Shown one piece after another: positions 17,846 to 26,310 of a stretch of 64,000 nt of DNA. The DNA is taken from assembly GCA_900539465.1 (NCBI GenBank), contig UQCF01000007.1, positions 1 to 64,000 of the forward strand, written 5' to 3'. The position numbers and the translations under genes were made by a program. The notes below the pieces were generated by a model that did not search any database, was not told the DNA's origin, and saw only the letters and a program-made list of their open reading frames with translations. Position 1 is the stretch's first letter; each line of letters opens with the position of its first letter. The stretch comes from an uncultured Ruminococcus sp. (GTDB taxonomy: Bacteria > Bacillota > Clostridia > Oscillospirales > Acutalibacteraceae).

Positions 17846-18805
17846 ATGCAGACCGAAAAGCTTAAACTGAATTTCAAAAGGTACACCGCACTGCTTGGTG
17901 CACTTATGCTTACGGCGGCTTTTTTGCTCGGCGGATGCGGAAAAGTTAAAAAAGTAAATTCCGACAATACACAGTCAAGCTCTGAGAATTCATCGTCTCA
18001 GTCATCGTCTACAGAACCGTCGGCCGAGCCGGAATCCATGAGCGACGCAGGTCAAACAAGCGCGTTCGTCACAGCGGCTCAAGCGCAAAAAAGTGCAAGT
18101 GCTTCGGGCAATAAGTCAAATTCTTCTCAGCATTACAGCTCCCAAAAGCCCGGCAGCAACACGCAAAAGGGCAGCACCAACGGCACAACGGCAAAAAATG
18201 CCCAGACAACCGAGGACTTTGTTTATAACGACCTCGCAGTTCAAAGAAAATTCGGCTTTAACTACGGCTACGACCTTGCAACAAACATTGTTTTGATGAA
18301 TATTGCAAATGTCCGCGTATATTTTACATACGGCGGATATGACTGGCTTGTTGAATTTTGGAAAGGTGAGTATGAGCTTGTTACCGTTGGCGCGGAGATA
18401 GGTATATACTATCATAAAAACACAAGCGGCAAAGTTCCGTCCACGCCCCAGCTTCTTCACTACAAGGCGGTTGAAAATGCAGACGCGCTTTATATGACTA
18501 TGGATCTTTGGCAGATCGATTCAAAAGGAACGCGCAGAGTAATTTCTATGCCGAGGCTCAAATATTGGTGGGCGGCGGCGTTTTCACAGGGAATGCTCGA
18601 GAAGCACTCGCGCAGAACCGACCTTGTTATGGTTTCGAGTATAGAGTTTAAAGATAAGGGCATGTATAATGCATTCCTTGATTCGTTCAAGAAAAAGCCA
18701 TTTACTCAAAAGAGCGGAACGCTCACTTATAAAGATGCAGACGCTTTTTCGCCCAAAGCATCAAACAACAGCGTGATGTTCTCTTGGCGTTATCTCGAAG
18801 AGTGA
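17846..18805 (+). CDS. Putative secreted lipoprotein with Ser-rich linker
   Basis: A 319-residue protein of unknown function. The signal peptide ends in the lipobox LLGGC, so it is probably lipid-anchored at Cys 32 on the cell surface. A Ser/Gln/Thr-rich low-complexity linker (about residues 38-125) leads to a C-terminal globular domain of about 190 residues (from DFVYNDLAVQ) with no family I recognise. The start is the second ATG, 17846, 6 bases after AGGAGG; an ATG at 17840 abuts that sequence. It follows recN by 63 bases and may share its transcript. Confidence 0.75.
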   Translation: MQTEKLKLNFKRYTALLGALMLTAAFLLGGCGKVKKVNSDNTQSSSENSSSQSSSTEPSAEPESMSDAGQTSAFVTAAQAQKSASASGNKSNSSQHYSSQKPGSNTQKGSTNGTTAKNAQTTEDFVYNDLAVQRKFGFNYGYDLATNIVLMNIANVRVYFTYGGYDWLVEFWKGEYELVTVGAEIGIYYHKNTSGKVPSTPQLLHYKAVENADALYMTMDLWQIDSKGTRRVISMPRLKYWWAAAFSQGMLEKHSRRTDLVMVSSIEFKDKGMYNAFLDSFKKKPFTQKSGTLTYKDADAFSPKASNNSVMFSWRYLEE

Positions 18806-18847
18806 CGGAGTATTCAAAATTAAATATAAATCTTTTGATAAAAACAC

Positions 18848-18876
18848 TTGACTTTGATATGGCAATAGTATAAAAT
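18848..18876 (+). promoter_or_regulatory. Promoter of the NPPTG-anchored protein gene
   Basis: TTGACT (18848-18853) and TAAAAT (18871-18876) are separated by 17 bp, about 40 bases upstream of the gene, in an AT-rich gap. Confidence 0.6.
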
Positions 18877-18916
18877 AACACTGTCCAATAAATAATCAGA
18901 AGGGATGTAAACTAAG

Positions 18917-19516
18917 ATGAAAAAGATTTTGAGCATTCTTTTAGCTGTTGCACTTTGCGCTACTTTCACAGTATGTGCATTTGCAGCCGACGCAGATTCC
19001 ACAAAAGTAAGCGATGAGGTTCTCGGCGACATAGTTGACGGTCTCGGCGATCTTATCAATGCAGAAACCGACGAAAATGACGCAGCTCTTGAAAAGGCTA
19101 TCGAAGACCTTTATGCAGCTCTTAACGATGCAAATGCCAAGGGCGATACATCTGCTCTCATCGAACAGCTTAAAGAATATGCAAACGGTGCAGACGTTGA
19201 TATCAGCGACGCTCTCACAGACCTCGGCGCACTTCAGGACGTTGTAGAGAAGTTCCTTAACGACGGTGGCTTTGACCTTGAAAAAATCAAGAAAGACCTT
19301 GAGAACGATTCAGCTCTCAATAAGCTTGTAGGTCTTTATGCAGGTTCTTACACAAAGGTTCCCACAGCTCCCACAACTACAGGTGATGAAACAACTCCCT
19401 CAGAAATCAACCCGCCCACAGGCGAAAGCATCAGCGGCATAGCTATTGCTCTTTCCGTTCTCGTTGCTTCTGCAGGCGCAGCAGTTGTTGTTTGTGCAAA
19501 GAAAAAAGAGGACTAA
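18917..19516 (+). CDS. Small secreted protein with NPPTG-type C-terminal anchor
   Basis: A 199-residue protein. The signal peptide is residues 1-23 (ending AFAAD). A helical acidic region rich in Asp/Ala/Leu follows (about 25-135), then a Pro/Thr-rich linker, then NPPTGE near residue 164, a hydrophobic segment and a KKKED tail. This layout matches sortase-anchored surface proteins; (S/N/P)PxTG motifs are used by clostridial class B sortases. No sortase gene is in the window. Function unknown; it has its own promoter and terminator. Confidence 0.75.
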   Translation: MKKILSILLAVALCATFTVCAFAADADSTKVSDEVLGDIVDGLGDLINAETDENDAALEKAIEDLYAALNDANAKGDTSALIEQLKEYANGADVDISDALTDLGALQDVVEKFLNDGGFDLEKIKKDLENDSALNKLVGLYAGSYTKVPTAPTTTGDETTPSEINPPTGESISGIAIALSVLVASAGAAVVVCAKKKED

Positions 19517-19533
19517 TCAATAATCGATTCATT

Positions 19534-19563
19534 AAAAGACGGTGAGAAAATCACCGTCTTTTC
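19534..19563 (+). terminator. Intrinsic terminator
   Basis: A 12-bp perfect stem (AAAAGACGGTGA / TCACCGTCTTTT) with a GAAAA loop ends in a T-rich tail. It ends the NPPTG protein gene. Confidence 0.9.
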
Positions 19564-19615
19564 TTGTTTTATTGCTAAATTTATGTTACAATGGCAACAT
19601 AAAGGAGGTATGCTT

Positions 19616-20923
19616 ATGTTTAAAAAGTTTTTATGCTGTGCTCTTTCGGCGATAATGCTTGTCTCGGTTTTATCTGTTGGCGCATATGCCTATCAAGGGA
19701 CGGACTACATTATCGTCAACCCGTATGAGACAGTTGACTGGGACACATGGACGACCTACAAGGCCAATTTGCACACACATTCAACCGCAAGCGACGGCAG
19801 GGTGGATTTGCCCGAGATGATAGGCCTTTATTATGACTTGGGCTATGATGTGCTCGCACTGACCGACCACGGTGTTATTAACCATGGCTGGAATAAAGAA
19901 AGAAAGGTTTACCCTCCTTTTAATCTCTTCCAAAAGCTCACAAACATGAGTGATGAGGACTATGAGAGAATAACCACCGGCTCGGATCGCGGCGGCAGAG
20001 GGATGACCGACGTTACCGGCGGCATTGAAATAAACATGGCTGTTCTCTCCAAGACCCATGTAAACGGGTATTTTACAGAGTACGGCAGCGGAGTTTGGGG
20101 AACAGAAAACGACTATGAATCCGCACCTGCCGCGATAGAAGAAGCGGGCGGTTATTCCGTTCTTAACCATGTCGGCGATTGGGTGGACTCCAACCACTAT
20201 CCCGAACGATCACACCATGAGGTGTTTATATCTTATTTTGCAAATATATTTAATAAGTACCACAGCTGTCTCGGTATGGAGATAATAAACAATACCGATA
20301 ACGTAACAAGGGCAGACCGCGCACTTTGGGATGAACTGCTTAAGGTAATTATTCCGACAGGCAGAAACATCTGGGCTTTTGCAGACGATGATTCCGAATA
20401 TGTCTCCGATGTCGGCAGAAGCTTCGAGATGATGGTTATGCCGGAGAATAATCTTGAAAACGTAAAAACCGCTATGGAGAACGGAACGTTTTTTGCTTGC
20501 AGCAAATATGCAAGAACAGAAATAGGCAACGATTTTATAGGCACCGGCGAGGTTCCTCTTGTCAAAAAAATTAAAGTTGACCAAAGGCAAAACACTATAG
20601 AGCTTGAGCTTGACGAGAGCAGAGATTGCAGTGCGGTCGAATGGGTTTATGATAATAAGGTTATCGCGGTCGGCAACAAAATAGACCTTAATGATTATGA
20701 GGATGAAATCGGCTGCTATATAAGATTTCAACTCAAGGGCGAGGGCGGCATAACTTATTCTCAGGCTTTTGAGCTTAAATATGACGGACGCACAGATCAC
20801 GAGATACCGGAAGTTCCGTTCTTTGACACAAGGCTCGGTCGGCTTGTGCGTGTTGCTTCCAAAACAAGAATTGTTTCGATAATTGCTTTTGTCACCGAAA
20901 AAATCATGGAGCTTTTCAGATAA
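19616..20923 (+). CDS. Secreted PHP-domain phosphoesterase-like protein
   Basis: A 435-residue exported protein. The signal peptide ends near residue 24 (VGAYAYQG). The PHP metal-binding pattern is clear: NLHTHSTASDGR (HxH), LALTDHG, LNHVGDW and a late FADDDSEY. PHP domains usually hydrolyse phosphoesters with two or three metals; the substrate here is unknown. A beta-rich C-terminal domain (from about residue 310) and a hydrophobic end (RIVSIIAFVTEKIMELF) follow. The start 19616 has AGGAGG 7 bases upstream; the ATG at 19610 is too close. Confidence 0.82.
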   Translation: MFKKFLCCALSAIMLVSVLSVGAYAYQGTDYIIVNPYETVDWDTWTTYKANLHTHSTASDGRVDLPEMIGLYYDLGYDVLALTDHGVINHGWNKERKVYPPFNLFQKLTNMSDEDYERITTGSDRGGRGMTDVTGGIEINMAVLSKTHVNGYFTEYGSGVWGTENDYESAPAAIEEAGGYSVLNHVGDWVDSNHYPERSHHEVFISYFANIFNKYHSCLGMEIINNTDNVTRADRALWDELLKVIIPTGRNIWAFADDDSEYVSDVGRSFEMMVMPENNLENVKTAMENGTFFACSKYARTEIGNDFIGTGEVPLVKKIKVDQRQNTIELELDESRDCSAVEWVYDNKVIAVGNKIDLNDYEDEIGCYIRFQLKGEGGITYSQAFELKYDGRTDHEIPEVPFFDTRLGRLVRVASKTRIVSIIAFVTEKIMELFR

Positions 20924-20972
20924 AAAGCCTCTGCTGTATTTAGCTTAGGTTTAAAGCGACAGTAAAAAGGAA

Positions 20973-21029
20973 AAGGCTGTAATTCAAAACGGTTTGCAAA
21001 TGACCGAATGTGGATTACAGCCTTATTTT
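20973..21029 (+). terminator. Bidirectional terminator
   Basis: AAGGCTGTAAT (20973-20983) pairs with ATTACAGCCTT (21014-21024), with an inner CGGT/ACCG helix. A T-run follows on the plus strand and an A-rich flank on the other side serves the convergent minus-strand gene at 21066. Confidence 0.85.
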
Positions 21030-21065
21030 TATGTATATATAGGTTTAGAGTTTTTGGCTCCGCTT

Positions 21066-21839
21066 TTATCTCAGCTTTAGCTGCATGGATTCCTGCCTTC
21101 CGAATCCCTCAATTTTCAATTCGTTTTTATCTATTGTAACAACCGCACAGGTTGAATCCTCATGCAGGCACAAAGAGCCGAATGTCACATAGTGAATACC
21201 GTTTTTTAGCACATAGTCGCCGAAATGGTAGTGACCGCAAAAAACAGCTTTAACCTTATCGCTCTCCTCAAATATTTTGAGCGCCTCATCGCGGTTGAGT
21301 ATTACATGGTCATTCAAATTTTCATATTCACGGAGCATAAAAAGCTCATGGCAAAAAACAAGCACCGGCTTTTGCGAGTCTTCTATGGTGTTTTTTATCC
21401 ATTTGAGCTGTTCGGGGTCAAGGTATGTTTCTGACCACAAAATTTCTTTGTCCGGCAAAGGCGCAGAGGGGTCATTCATGTTTGCGTCAAGCACAAGGCA
21501 GGTGTAATCGCGTGTGTCAAAGGAATAATATCTGCCGGGCATATTCAAAATATCGGCAATCTGCTCCTTGGGCAAGGATGTATCATGGTTGCCGATTACG
21601 CAGCGGTATGGGAGATTGCTGCTTTTTAAAATATCCGCAATTTCGCCCATAAGCTCTTTCTGGTCACCGTATCCGGGCAGACCGTCCGCAGTGTCGCCGA
21701 GGTCGATTATAAAATCACAGCCGTTTGAGTGTTCGTCGATTATTTTTTTCAGCTTTTTTGCTGAAAGGCAGTGGCGTCTTTCTATAGGCTCGTTCTTTGT
21801 GCAGTAGTGCAGGTCGGTTACGGCAAGAAATTTTATCAT
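21066..21839 (-). CDS. Calcineurin-like metallophosphoesterase
   Basis: A 257-residue cytoplasmic phosphoesterase. All metal-ligand blocks are present: TDLHY (DxH), DLGDTAD (GD), GNHD, FCHE and CGHYHFG (GHxH). The substrate is unknown; similar proteins act on phosphodiesters or nucleotides. It has no signal peptide. AGGAG lies before the ATG at 21839. It converges on the PHP gene, separated by a bidirectional terminator. Confidence 0.85.
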   Translation of the reverse strand: MIKFLAVTDLHYCTKNEPIERRHCLSAKKLKKIIDEHSNGCDFIIDLGDTADGLPGYGDQKELMGEIADILKSSNLPYRCVIGNHDTSLPKEQIADILNMPGRYYSFDTRDYTCLVLDANMNDPSAPLPDKEILWSETYLDPEQLKWIKNTIEDSQKPVLVFCHELFMLREYENLNDHVILNRDEALKIFEESDKVKAVFCGHYHFGDYVLKNGIHYVTFGSLCLHEDSTCAVVTIDKNELKIEGFGRQESMQLKLR

Positions 21840-21917
21840 AATTTTGCTCCTTTGCTTTTAATGATAAAATTTTACAACATAATAAAAGCTATTTCAAGGG
21901 ATTGTTACATAAAACCG

Positions 21918-21944
21918 AAAAGAGCCACTTTTTAGCGGCTCTTT
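21918..21944 (-). terminator. Terminator of the 68-residue protein gene
   Basis: AAAGAGCC pairs with GGCTCTTT. Read on the minus strand the helix is followed by a CGGTTTT tail, 45 bases after the stop at 21989 and upstream of the phosphoesterase. Confidence 0.65.
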
Positions 21945-21988
21945 ATTTTATGTTAAGGTATTCAATTTTAAAAATGCTTTTTAGAACT

Positions 21989-22195
21989 TCACAGCGATGC
22001 CAAAATCAAACTTGCTAACATGTTACCGTTACCGATGACCCTGTTATCCGCATCTCTTGTGAGATTGGTTTTTGGGTCAAAGCAGCCTAATTTTTCTCTT
22101 CTTTTGTTGTAAGCCGTTTGCTTACCGCTGCTGCTTGTTCTTATATAGCCCATTTCTCTTGAGGCTTTATTTCTTATTACCATTTCAGATGACAT
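21989..22195 (-). CDS. Small protein of unknown function (68 residues)
   Basis: A short protein starting MSSEMVIRNK and ending GNMLASLILASL, rich in Arg, Asn and Ser with a Gly-centred beta-hairpin-like pattern (KLGCFDPKTN). The family was not recognised. AAGGAG lies about 11 bases before the ATG at 22195; a GTG at 22204 adds three residues. It has a terminator after it and a leader containing a 17-codon ORF before it. Confidence 0.5.
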   Translation of the reverse strand: MSSEMVIRNKASREMGYIRTSSSGKQTAYNKRREKLGCFDPKTNLTRDADNRVIGNGNMLASLILASL

Positions 22196-22277
22196 ATATA
22201 CCACAACTCCTTAACTTATTATATTAAGTCGTTACCGCTGTGGTGCATATGCCTTTTTGCGGCAAGAGCCGCTTACG

Positions 22278-22331
22278 CTAAATTGTCCGGTCATTCACCA
22301 AGCGGCTTTTGAATTTGAGAAGTACTTTCAT
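22278..22331 (-). CDS. 17-codon ORF with strong ribosome binding site, possible leader peptide
   Basis: The ORF reads MKVLLKFKSRLVNDRTI and ends TAG at 22278. AAGGAGG stands 8 bases before the ATG, better than most genes here, and an extended -10 (TGCTATAAT, 22372-22364) lies upstream. AGCCGCTT inside it can pair with AAGCGGCT just after the stop. It may be a leader peptide for the 68-residue gene or a small protein itself. The rest of 22205-22459 holds no other gene. Confidence 0.4.
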   Translation of the reverse strand: MKVLLKFKSRLVNDRTI

Positions 22332-22415
22332 TTCAAAAACCTCCTTGTTGTTTTTTCATCTATATTATAGCATAAAAAATCAAAAAATCTATTCTCAAAC
22401 TGTATGAAATAGAAA

Positions 22416-22448
22416 GCACATATTTGTGCAAATTGCTCAAATATGTGC
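22416..22448 (-). terminator. Inverted repeat after the ThuA-like gene, probable terminator
   Basis: GCACATATTTG and CAAATATGTGC form a perfect 11-bp stem with an 11-base loop, 12 bases past the ThuA-like stop. The tail on the minus strand (TTTCTATTTC) is only moderately T-rich, so an operator is a less likely alternative. Confidence 0.55.
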
Positions 22449-22459
22449 AAAACTACTGA

Positions 22460-23206
22460 TTATATCTTACAATTTGGATGTCTCTCGTTCCAAGAGTCCT
22501 CAACTGCGGCCGTTCCGGGGCATTCAATTTCATCAACTATTGATATGGGGGCTGCCCACTCGACGGCATTGCAGATTATTTTTTGAATGTTTTTATCATA
22601 GAATGAACGGTTTGATTCATGGCCGGGCTGAAAATAAAATACTTTGCCGAGACCTCTGTACCATACGCAGCCGGATCTGAAAACCTCGCCGCCCGAGAAC
22701 CAGCCCATAAAAATCACTCCGTCGGGCTGAGGAATGTCAAAGCGTTCACCGTACATCTCTTCTGTTTCAAGCTCAATATATTCCGGCAAGCCCTTTGCTA
22801 TCGGGTGATTGGGCATTATGTTCCAAAGACGCTCACGGTCGCCGTCGCGCCATTTCAAAGAGCAGGTTGTGCCCATAAGGCTTTTAAAGGGTCTTGAAAA
22901 ATGAGCGGAATGTAAAAATATCATTCCCATGCCTCTGAGTACGCGGTTATGAATCTTTTCTACAAGCTCAAACGGAACCTCCGCATGCTTGCAGTGACCC
23001 CACCAGATAAGAACATCGGTGCTTTCAAGGATTTCATCGGGCAGTCCGCACTCCGGTTCTGTGAGGTTTGCGGTGCGAACATTGAAGCTTTCATTCTCTT
23101 TCAAAAAAGAAGCAATGGCCTCGTTCAAGCCCTCGGGATATACCTCAAGCACATCTTCGTCGCTTGTGAGTTTTGATTCCTCGTTCCATACGGTTACGTT
23201 TATCAT
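22460..23206 (-). CDS. ThuA-domain (trehalose utilisation-like) protein
   Basis: A 248-residue member of the ThuA family, which has a glutamine-amidotransferase-like flavodoxin fold. Typical landmarks are VLIWWGHCKHAEVP, GMGMIFLHSAHFS and the C-terminal GRGKV-like GLGKVFYFQPGHE. Members accompany sugar-catabolic genes, but no enzymatic activity is firmly known and none is inferred here. AGGAGGC precedes the ATG. It is on the same strand as, and 29 bases before, the HAD-family gene's stop. Confidence 0.88.
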   Translation of the reverse strand: MINVTVWNEESKLTSDEDVLEVYPEGLNEAIASFLKENESFNVRTANLTEPECGLPDEILESTDVLIWWGHCKHAEVPFELVEKIHNRVLRGMGMIFLHSAHFSRPFKSLMGTTCSLKWRDGDRERLWNIMPNHPIAKGLPEYIELETEEMYGERFDIPQPDGVIFMGWFSGGEVFRSGCVWYRGLGKVFYFQPGHESNRSFYDKNIQKIICNAVEWAAPISIVDEIECPGTAAVEDSWNERHPNCKI

Positions 23207-23235
23207 AATACAGCCTCCTTGATATATGTTTATAT

Positions 23236-23892
23236 TCAGCCGAAAATAATATTTTTCAGCTCATTTACGTCTTTGGCAATATATTCTGCTTTGTATTTTT
23301 TAAATTCCTCCGGATTTCCGTAGCCGAAAAGAACCGCCGCACATTCAATGCCCGCATTGTGGGCGCCGACTATGTCATAGAACCTGTCACCCACCATCAG
23401 AATTTTTGAATTTTCAGGTAGCTTCATTTTTCGGATACACTTTTTTACAATTTCCGTTTTGTCGGATTCGACATACCTCGGGTCGGAGCCTGATGTGAAA
23501 TCAAAATATTTATTAAGCCGGGTATTGTTTAAAATTATGTTAATAAAATCCTCGGGCTTTGAGCTTGCAATGCCGGTGACGATTCCCTCCGCTTTGAGTT
23601 TTTTTAAAAGCTCCTCCATCCCGGGGTAAAGCTCAAACTCAAAAATGCCTTTGACGGCGTAATTTTCACGGTATTTGGCAACGAGCTTCACGCACATTTC
23701 GTCGTCTGCGCCGCATTCTCTTTTAAAGCTGTCGTGAAGCGGAGGACCGATGAAGGTTCTGAGGCTTTTCTCATCAAGCTGCGGTAGGGAGCAGGCGTTC
23801 AAGGCGTATCTTATACTGCCGAAAATCCCTTTGCCGGTGTCTGCCACTGTGCCGTCAAAATCAAAAATAACGGCGTCGAAATTTTTGCACAT
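23236..23892 (-). CDS. HAD-superfamily hydrolase, phosphoglycolate phosphatase-like
   Basis: A 218-residue HAD hydrolase with motif I FDFDGTVADT, motif II ASSKP, a conserved Lys and motif III VGDRFYDIVGAHNAGI. A helical cap (type C1) lies between motifs I and II. It resembles phosphoglycolate phosphatase and pyrophosphatase PpaX relatives; the substrate is not decided by sequence. The start 23892 has GGAGG 7 bases upstream; the upstream in-frame ATG at 23934 lies before the predicted transcription start. Confidence 0.87.
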   Translation of the reverse strand: MCKNFDAVIFDFDGTVADTGKGIFGSIRYALNACSLPQLDEKSLRTFIGPPLHDSFKRECGADDEMCVKLVAKYRENYAVKGIFEFELYPGMEELLKKLKAEGIVTGIASSKPEDFINIILNNTRLNKYFDFTSGSDPRYVESDKTEIVKKCIRKMKLPENSKILMVGDRFYDIVGAHNAGIECAAVLFGYGNPEEFKKYKAEYIAKDVNELKNIIFG

Positions 23893-23922
23893 AATAAGCC
23901 TCCGAGTAATTTGTCTGTGGCT

Positions 23923-23951
23923 ATGATAACACATAAAACAAATATTTACAA
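23923..23951 (-). promoter_or_regulatory. Promoter of the HAD hydrolase gene
   Basis: On the minus strand, TTGTAA (23951-23946) and TATCAT (23928-23923) are 17 bp apart. Its -35 overlaps the -35 of the divergent promoter. Confidence 0.55.
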
Positions 23952-23973
23952 TGCTTATTTTGTGTGTTATAAT
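23945..23973 (+). promoter_or_regulatory. Promoter of the aminotransferase-trpS operon
   Basis: TTTACA (23945-23950), a 17-bp spacer and TATAAT (23968-23973) with an extended TGT element. It is divergent from and overlapping the minus-strand promoter. Confidence 0.75.
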
Positions 23974-24006
23974 CTTCGTTATAGAAAATAAAGCGAGGTA
24001 TCAGAA

Positions 24007-25197
24007 ATGGAATACAAATTTTCAGATAAAATTTCCTCCTTGCAGCCGTCTGCAATCAGAGAAATACTCAAGGCAACGTCTGTTCCCGGCATGATAGCAC
24101 TTGCCGCAGGCAACCCTGCGCCGGACGCTTTCCCCATAGACGCGATAAGAGAAATTGCAAAAGATATTTTTGACAACAGACCTATCGAGGCACTTCAGTA
24201 CGGCGTAACAGAGGGCTATCAGCCCCTTATTGAGCGTGTTACCGATTGGATGCACAATGACAAAAAAATCGGCAAAGATACAGACTCACTCATAATCACC
24301 AGCGGTGCACAGCAGGTAATGGATCTTGCAACAAAGGTTCTCTGCAACGAGGGCGACGTTATTATTTCGGAAACTCCCTCTTTTATCGGCTCGCTCAACT
24401 GCTTTCGTGCATACGGCGTTAAGCTGCGCGGCGTAGAAATTGAAGATGACGGAATAAACATAGAGGGTCTTGAAAAGGCTCTTAAAGAAGAGAAGAACGC
24501 AAGATTTATTTATGTTATACCCAACTTCCAAAATCCCTCAGGTGTAACAATGTCTTTTGAAAAGCGAAAGGCTGTTTATGAGCTTGCACGCAAATATAAT
24601 GTCATGATTCTTGAGGATAACCCCTACGGCGACACAAGGGTTGCCGGCGAAGACGTGCCCTCTATCAAGAGTCTTGATGAGGACGGCAGAGTTATTTATG
24701 CCGGCTCTTTTTCAAAGGTTATGGCACCCGGTATTCGCGTAGGCTATGTTCTCGGTCCCGCTCCCGTGGTTGCAAAAATGACCGTAGGCAAGCAGACGAG
24801 CGATGTTCATACGCCCATGTTTAACCAGATGCTTGTTGAGGAATGGATGAGAAAATACGATATAAACGCTCACATAAAAAAGATTAAAGATTGTTACCGT
24901 GAGAGACTTAACTTTATGTGCGACAGAATAGACGAGGAGCTCGGCGGAATAGTAAAATATGTTCGTCCGCAGGGCGGCTTGTTTGTATGGTGCGATTTGC
25001 CGGATAATATAGATATGATAAAACTTTGCGAAAAAGCAATTGAGCACAAGGTTGCGGCAGTTCCCGGTTCGGCATTCAAGGTTAATGATTATGACAGGAT
25101 AAATGCAATAAGGCTCAACTTCACCACCCCCACTATGGAGGATATGGACAGGGGTATTAAGGTTCTCGGTGAAGTTGCCAAAGAAATGAATAAGTAA
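24007..25197 (+). CDS. PLP-dependent aminotransferase, 2-aminoadipate/LysN type
   Basis: A 396-residue fold-type I aminotransferase. The pyridoxal lysine lies in YAGSFSKVMAPGIRVGY. Other conserved parts are the Asn/Asp pair in VIPNFQNPSG and LEDNPYGD, and the C-terminal Arg in NAIRLNFT. It is closest in style to the MocR catalytic domain and LysN-type transaminases (2-aminoadipate or aromatic/branched-chain). The exact amino donor is not determinable. It shares a transcript with trpS, 12 bases downstream. Confidence 0.9.
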   Translation: MEYKFSDKISSLQPSAIREILKATSVPGMIALAAGNPAPDAFPIDAIREIAKDIFDNRPIEALQYGVTEGYQPLIERVTDWMHNDKKIGKDTDSLIITSGAQQVMDLATKVLCNEGDVIISETPSFIGSLNCFRAYGVKLRGVEIEDDGINIEGLEKALKEEKNARFIYVIPNFQNPSGVTMSFEKRKAVYELARKYNVMILEDNPYGDTRVAGEDVPSIKSLDEDGRVIYAGSFSKVMAPGIRVGYVLGPAPVVAKMTVGKQTSDVHTPMFNQMLVEEWMRKYDINAHIKKIKDCYRERLNFMCDRIDEELGGIVKYVRPQGGLFVWCDLPDNIDMIKLCEKAIEHKVAAVPGSAFKVNDYDRINAIRLNFTTPTMEDMDRGIKVLGEVAKEMNK

Positions 25198-25209
25198 GAG
25201 GAAAACGAT

Positions 25210-26211
25210 ATGGAAAACGAAAAGAAATCAATAGTTTTAAGCTGTATTCAGCCCACGGCAGTGCCGACTCTCGGCAATTACCTCGGCGCACTTAAAAACT
25301 GGAAGTATATGAGCGAGGATTATGACTGCTACTACGCCATTGCGGATTTGCACGCCATCACGGTAAGGCAAGAGCCTGCAAAGCTTCGCAAGCAGTCAAC
25401 AGAGATGTATGCTCTTTTGCTCGCACTCGGTCTTGACCCCGATAAAAATGTTGTTTTTGTTCAGAGCCATGTGCCGGAACATTCACAGCTTTCATGGATA
25501 CTTAACTGCTACACACAGTTCGGCGAAGCTTCGAGAATGACCCAGTTTAAAGATAAATCGCAAAAGCACGCAGACAACATAAATGTCGGTCTTTTTGATT
25601 ACCCCGTGCTCATGGCAGCCGATATTTTGCTTTATCAGGCAGATTATGTGCCGATAGGCATAGACCAAAAGCAGCACCTTGAGCTTGCAAGAAATATTGC
25701 CGAACGCTTTAATCAGGCTTATTCGCCGACATTCACCGTGCCGGAGGCTTTTTACGGCAAGGTCGGCACCAAGATTATGTCGCTTCAGGACCCGACTAAG
25801 AAGATGTCAAAGTCAGACAGCAACCCCAAGGCGTCTATCGGCATACTTGACAAGCCCGACGATATTGTTAAAAAGTTTAAGAGTGCCGTTACGGATTCCG
25901 AGGCGAGAGTGCATTTTGCCGACGGCAAGGACGGCATCAATAACCTTATGACCATATATTCCGCCTGCACCGGCAAAAGCTTTGACGAGATTGAAAAAGA
26001 GTTTGACGGCAAAGGCTACGGCGAGTTTAAGCCTGCCGTTGCAGAGGCTGTTATCAGCGACCTCAAGCCTTTGCAGGATGAATATTACCGCATAATAAAC
26101 GACAAGGCATATCTTGAAGAGTGTGCAAAAAAGGGCAGCGAAAAAGCCTCTTATACCGCACGCAAGACCCTCAGAAAGGTTATGAAAAAGGTAGGCTTTT
26201 GGCAGGTTTGA
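25210..26211 (+). CDS. trpS: Tryptophanyl-tRNA synthetase
   Basis: A 333-residue class I synthetase charging tRNA-Trp. The HIGH-like motif is PTLGNYLGAL near residue 20 and the KMSKS motif is KKMSKSDS near residue 198. The remainder matches TrpRS throughout, with normal length. A weak hairpin (AAGCGG/CCGCTT, about 26223-26239) follows. No T-box leader precedes it, since it lies inside an operon. Confidence 0.97.
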   Translation: MENEKKSIVLSCIQPTAVPTLGNYLGALKNWKYMSEDYDCYYAIADLHAITVRQEPAKLRKQSTEMYALLLALGLDPDKNVVFVQSHVPEHSQLSWILNCYTQFGEASRMTQFKDKSQKHADNINVGLFDYPVLMAADILLYQADYVPIGIDQKQHLELARNIAERFNQAYSPTFTVPEAFYGKVGTKIMSLQDPTKKMSKSDSNPKASIGILDKPDDIVKKFKSAVTDSEARVHFADGKDGINNLMTIYSACTGKSFDEIEKEFDGKGYGEFKPAVAEAVISDLKPLQDEYYRIINDKAYLEECAKKGSEKASYTARKTLRKVMKKVGFWQV

Positions 26212-26257
26212 CATAAAAATAAAGCGGCATGACCGCTTCTTTGTTACAACAGCCGAA

Positions 26258-26275
26258 AATGAATAATTATACAGA
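26258..26275 (+). promoter_or_regulatory. Candidate ARG box 1 upstream of the argG promoter
   Basis: AATGAATAATTATACAGA matches the ArgR-box pattern TGAAT(4)AT-CA closely. It ends 7 bases before the -35 of argG. It is an imperfect palindrome of 18 bp. Confidence 0.6.
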
Positions 26276-26281
26276 AAACAC

Positions 26282-26309
26282 TTGCATTTCTTGTATAATG
26301 GTGTATAAT
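26282..26309 (+). promoter_or_regulatory. Promoter of argG
   Basis: TTGCAT (26282-26287), 16 bp, TATAAT (26304-26309). A second TATAAT at 26294-26299 is too close to serve this -35. Confidence 0.7.
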
Positions 26310-26310
26310 C

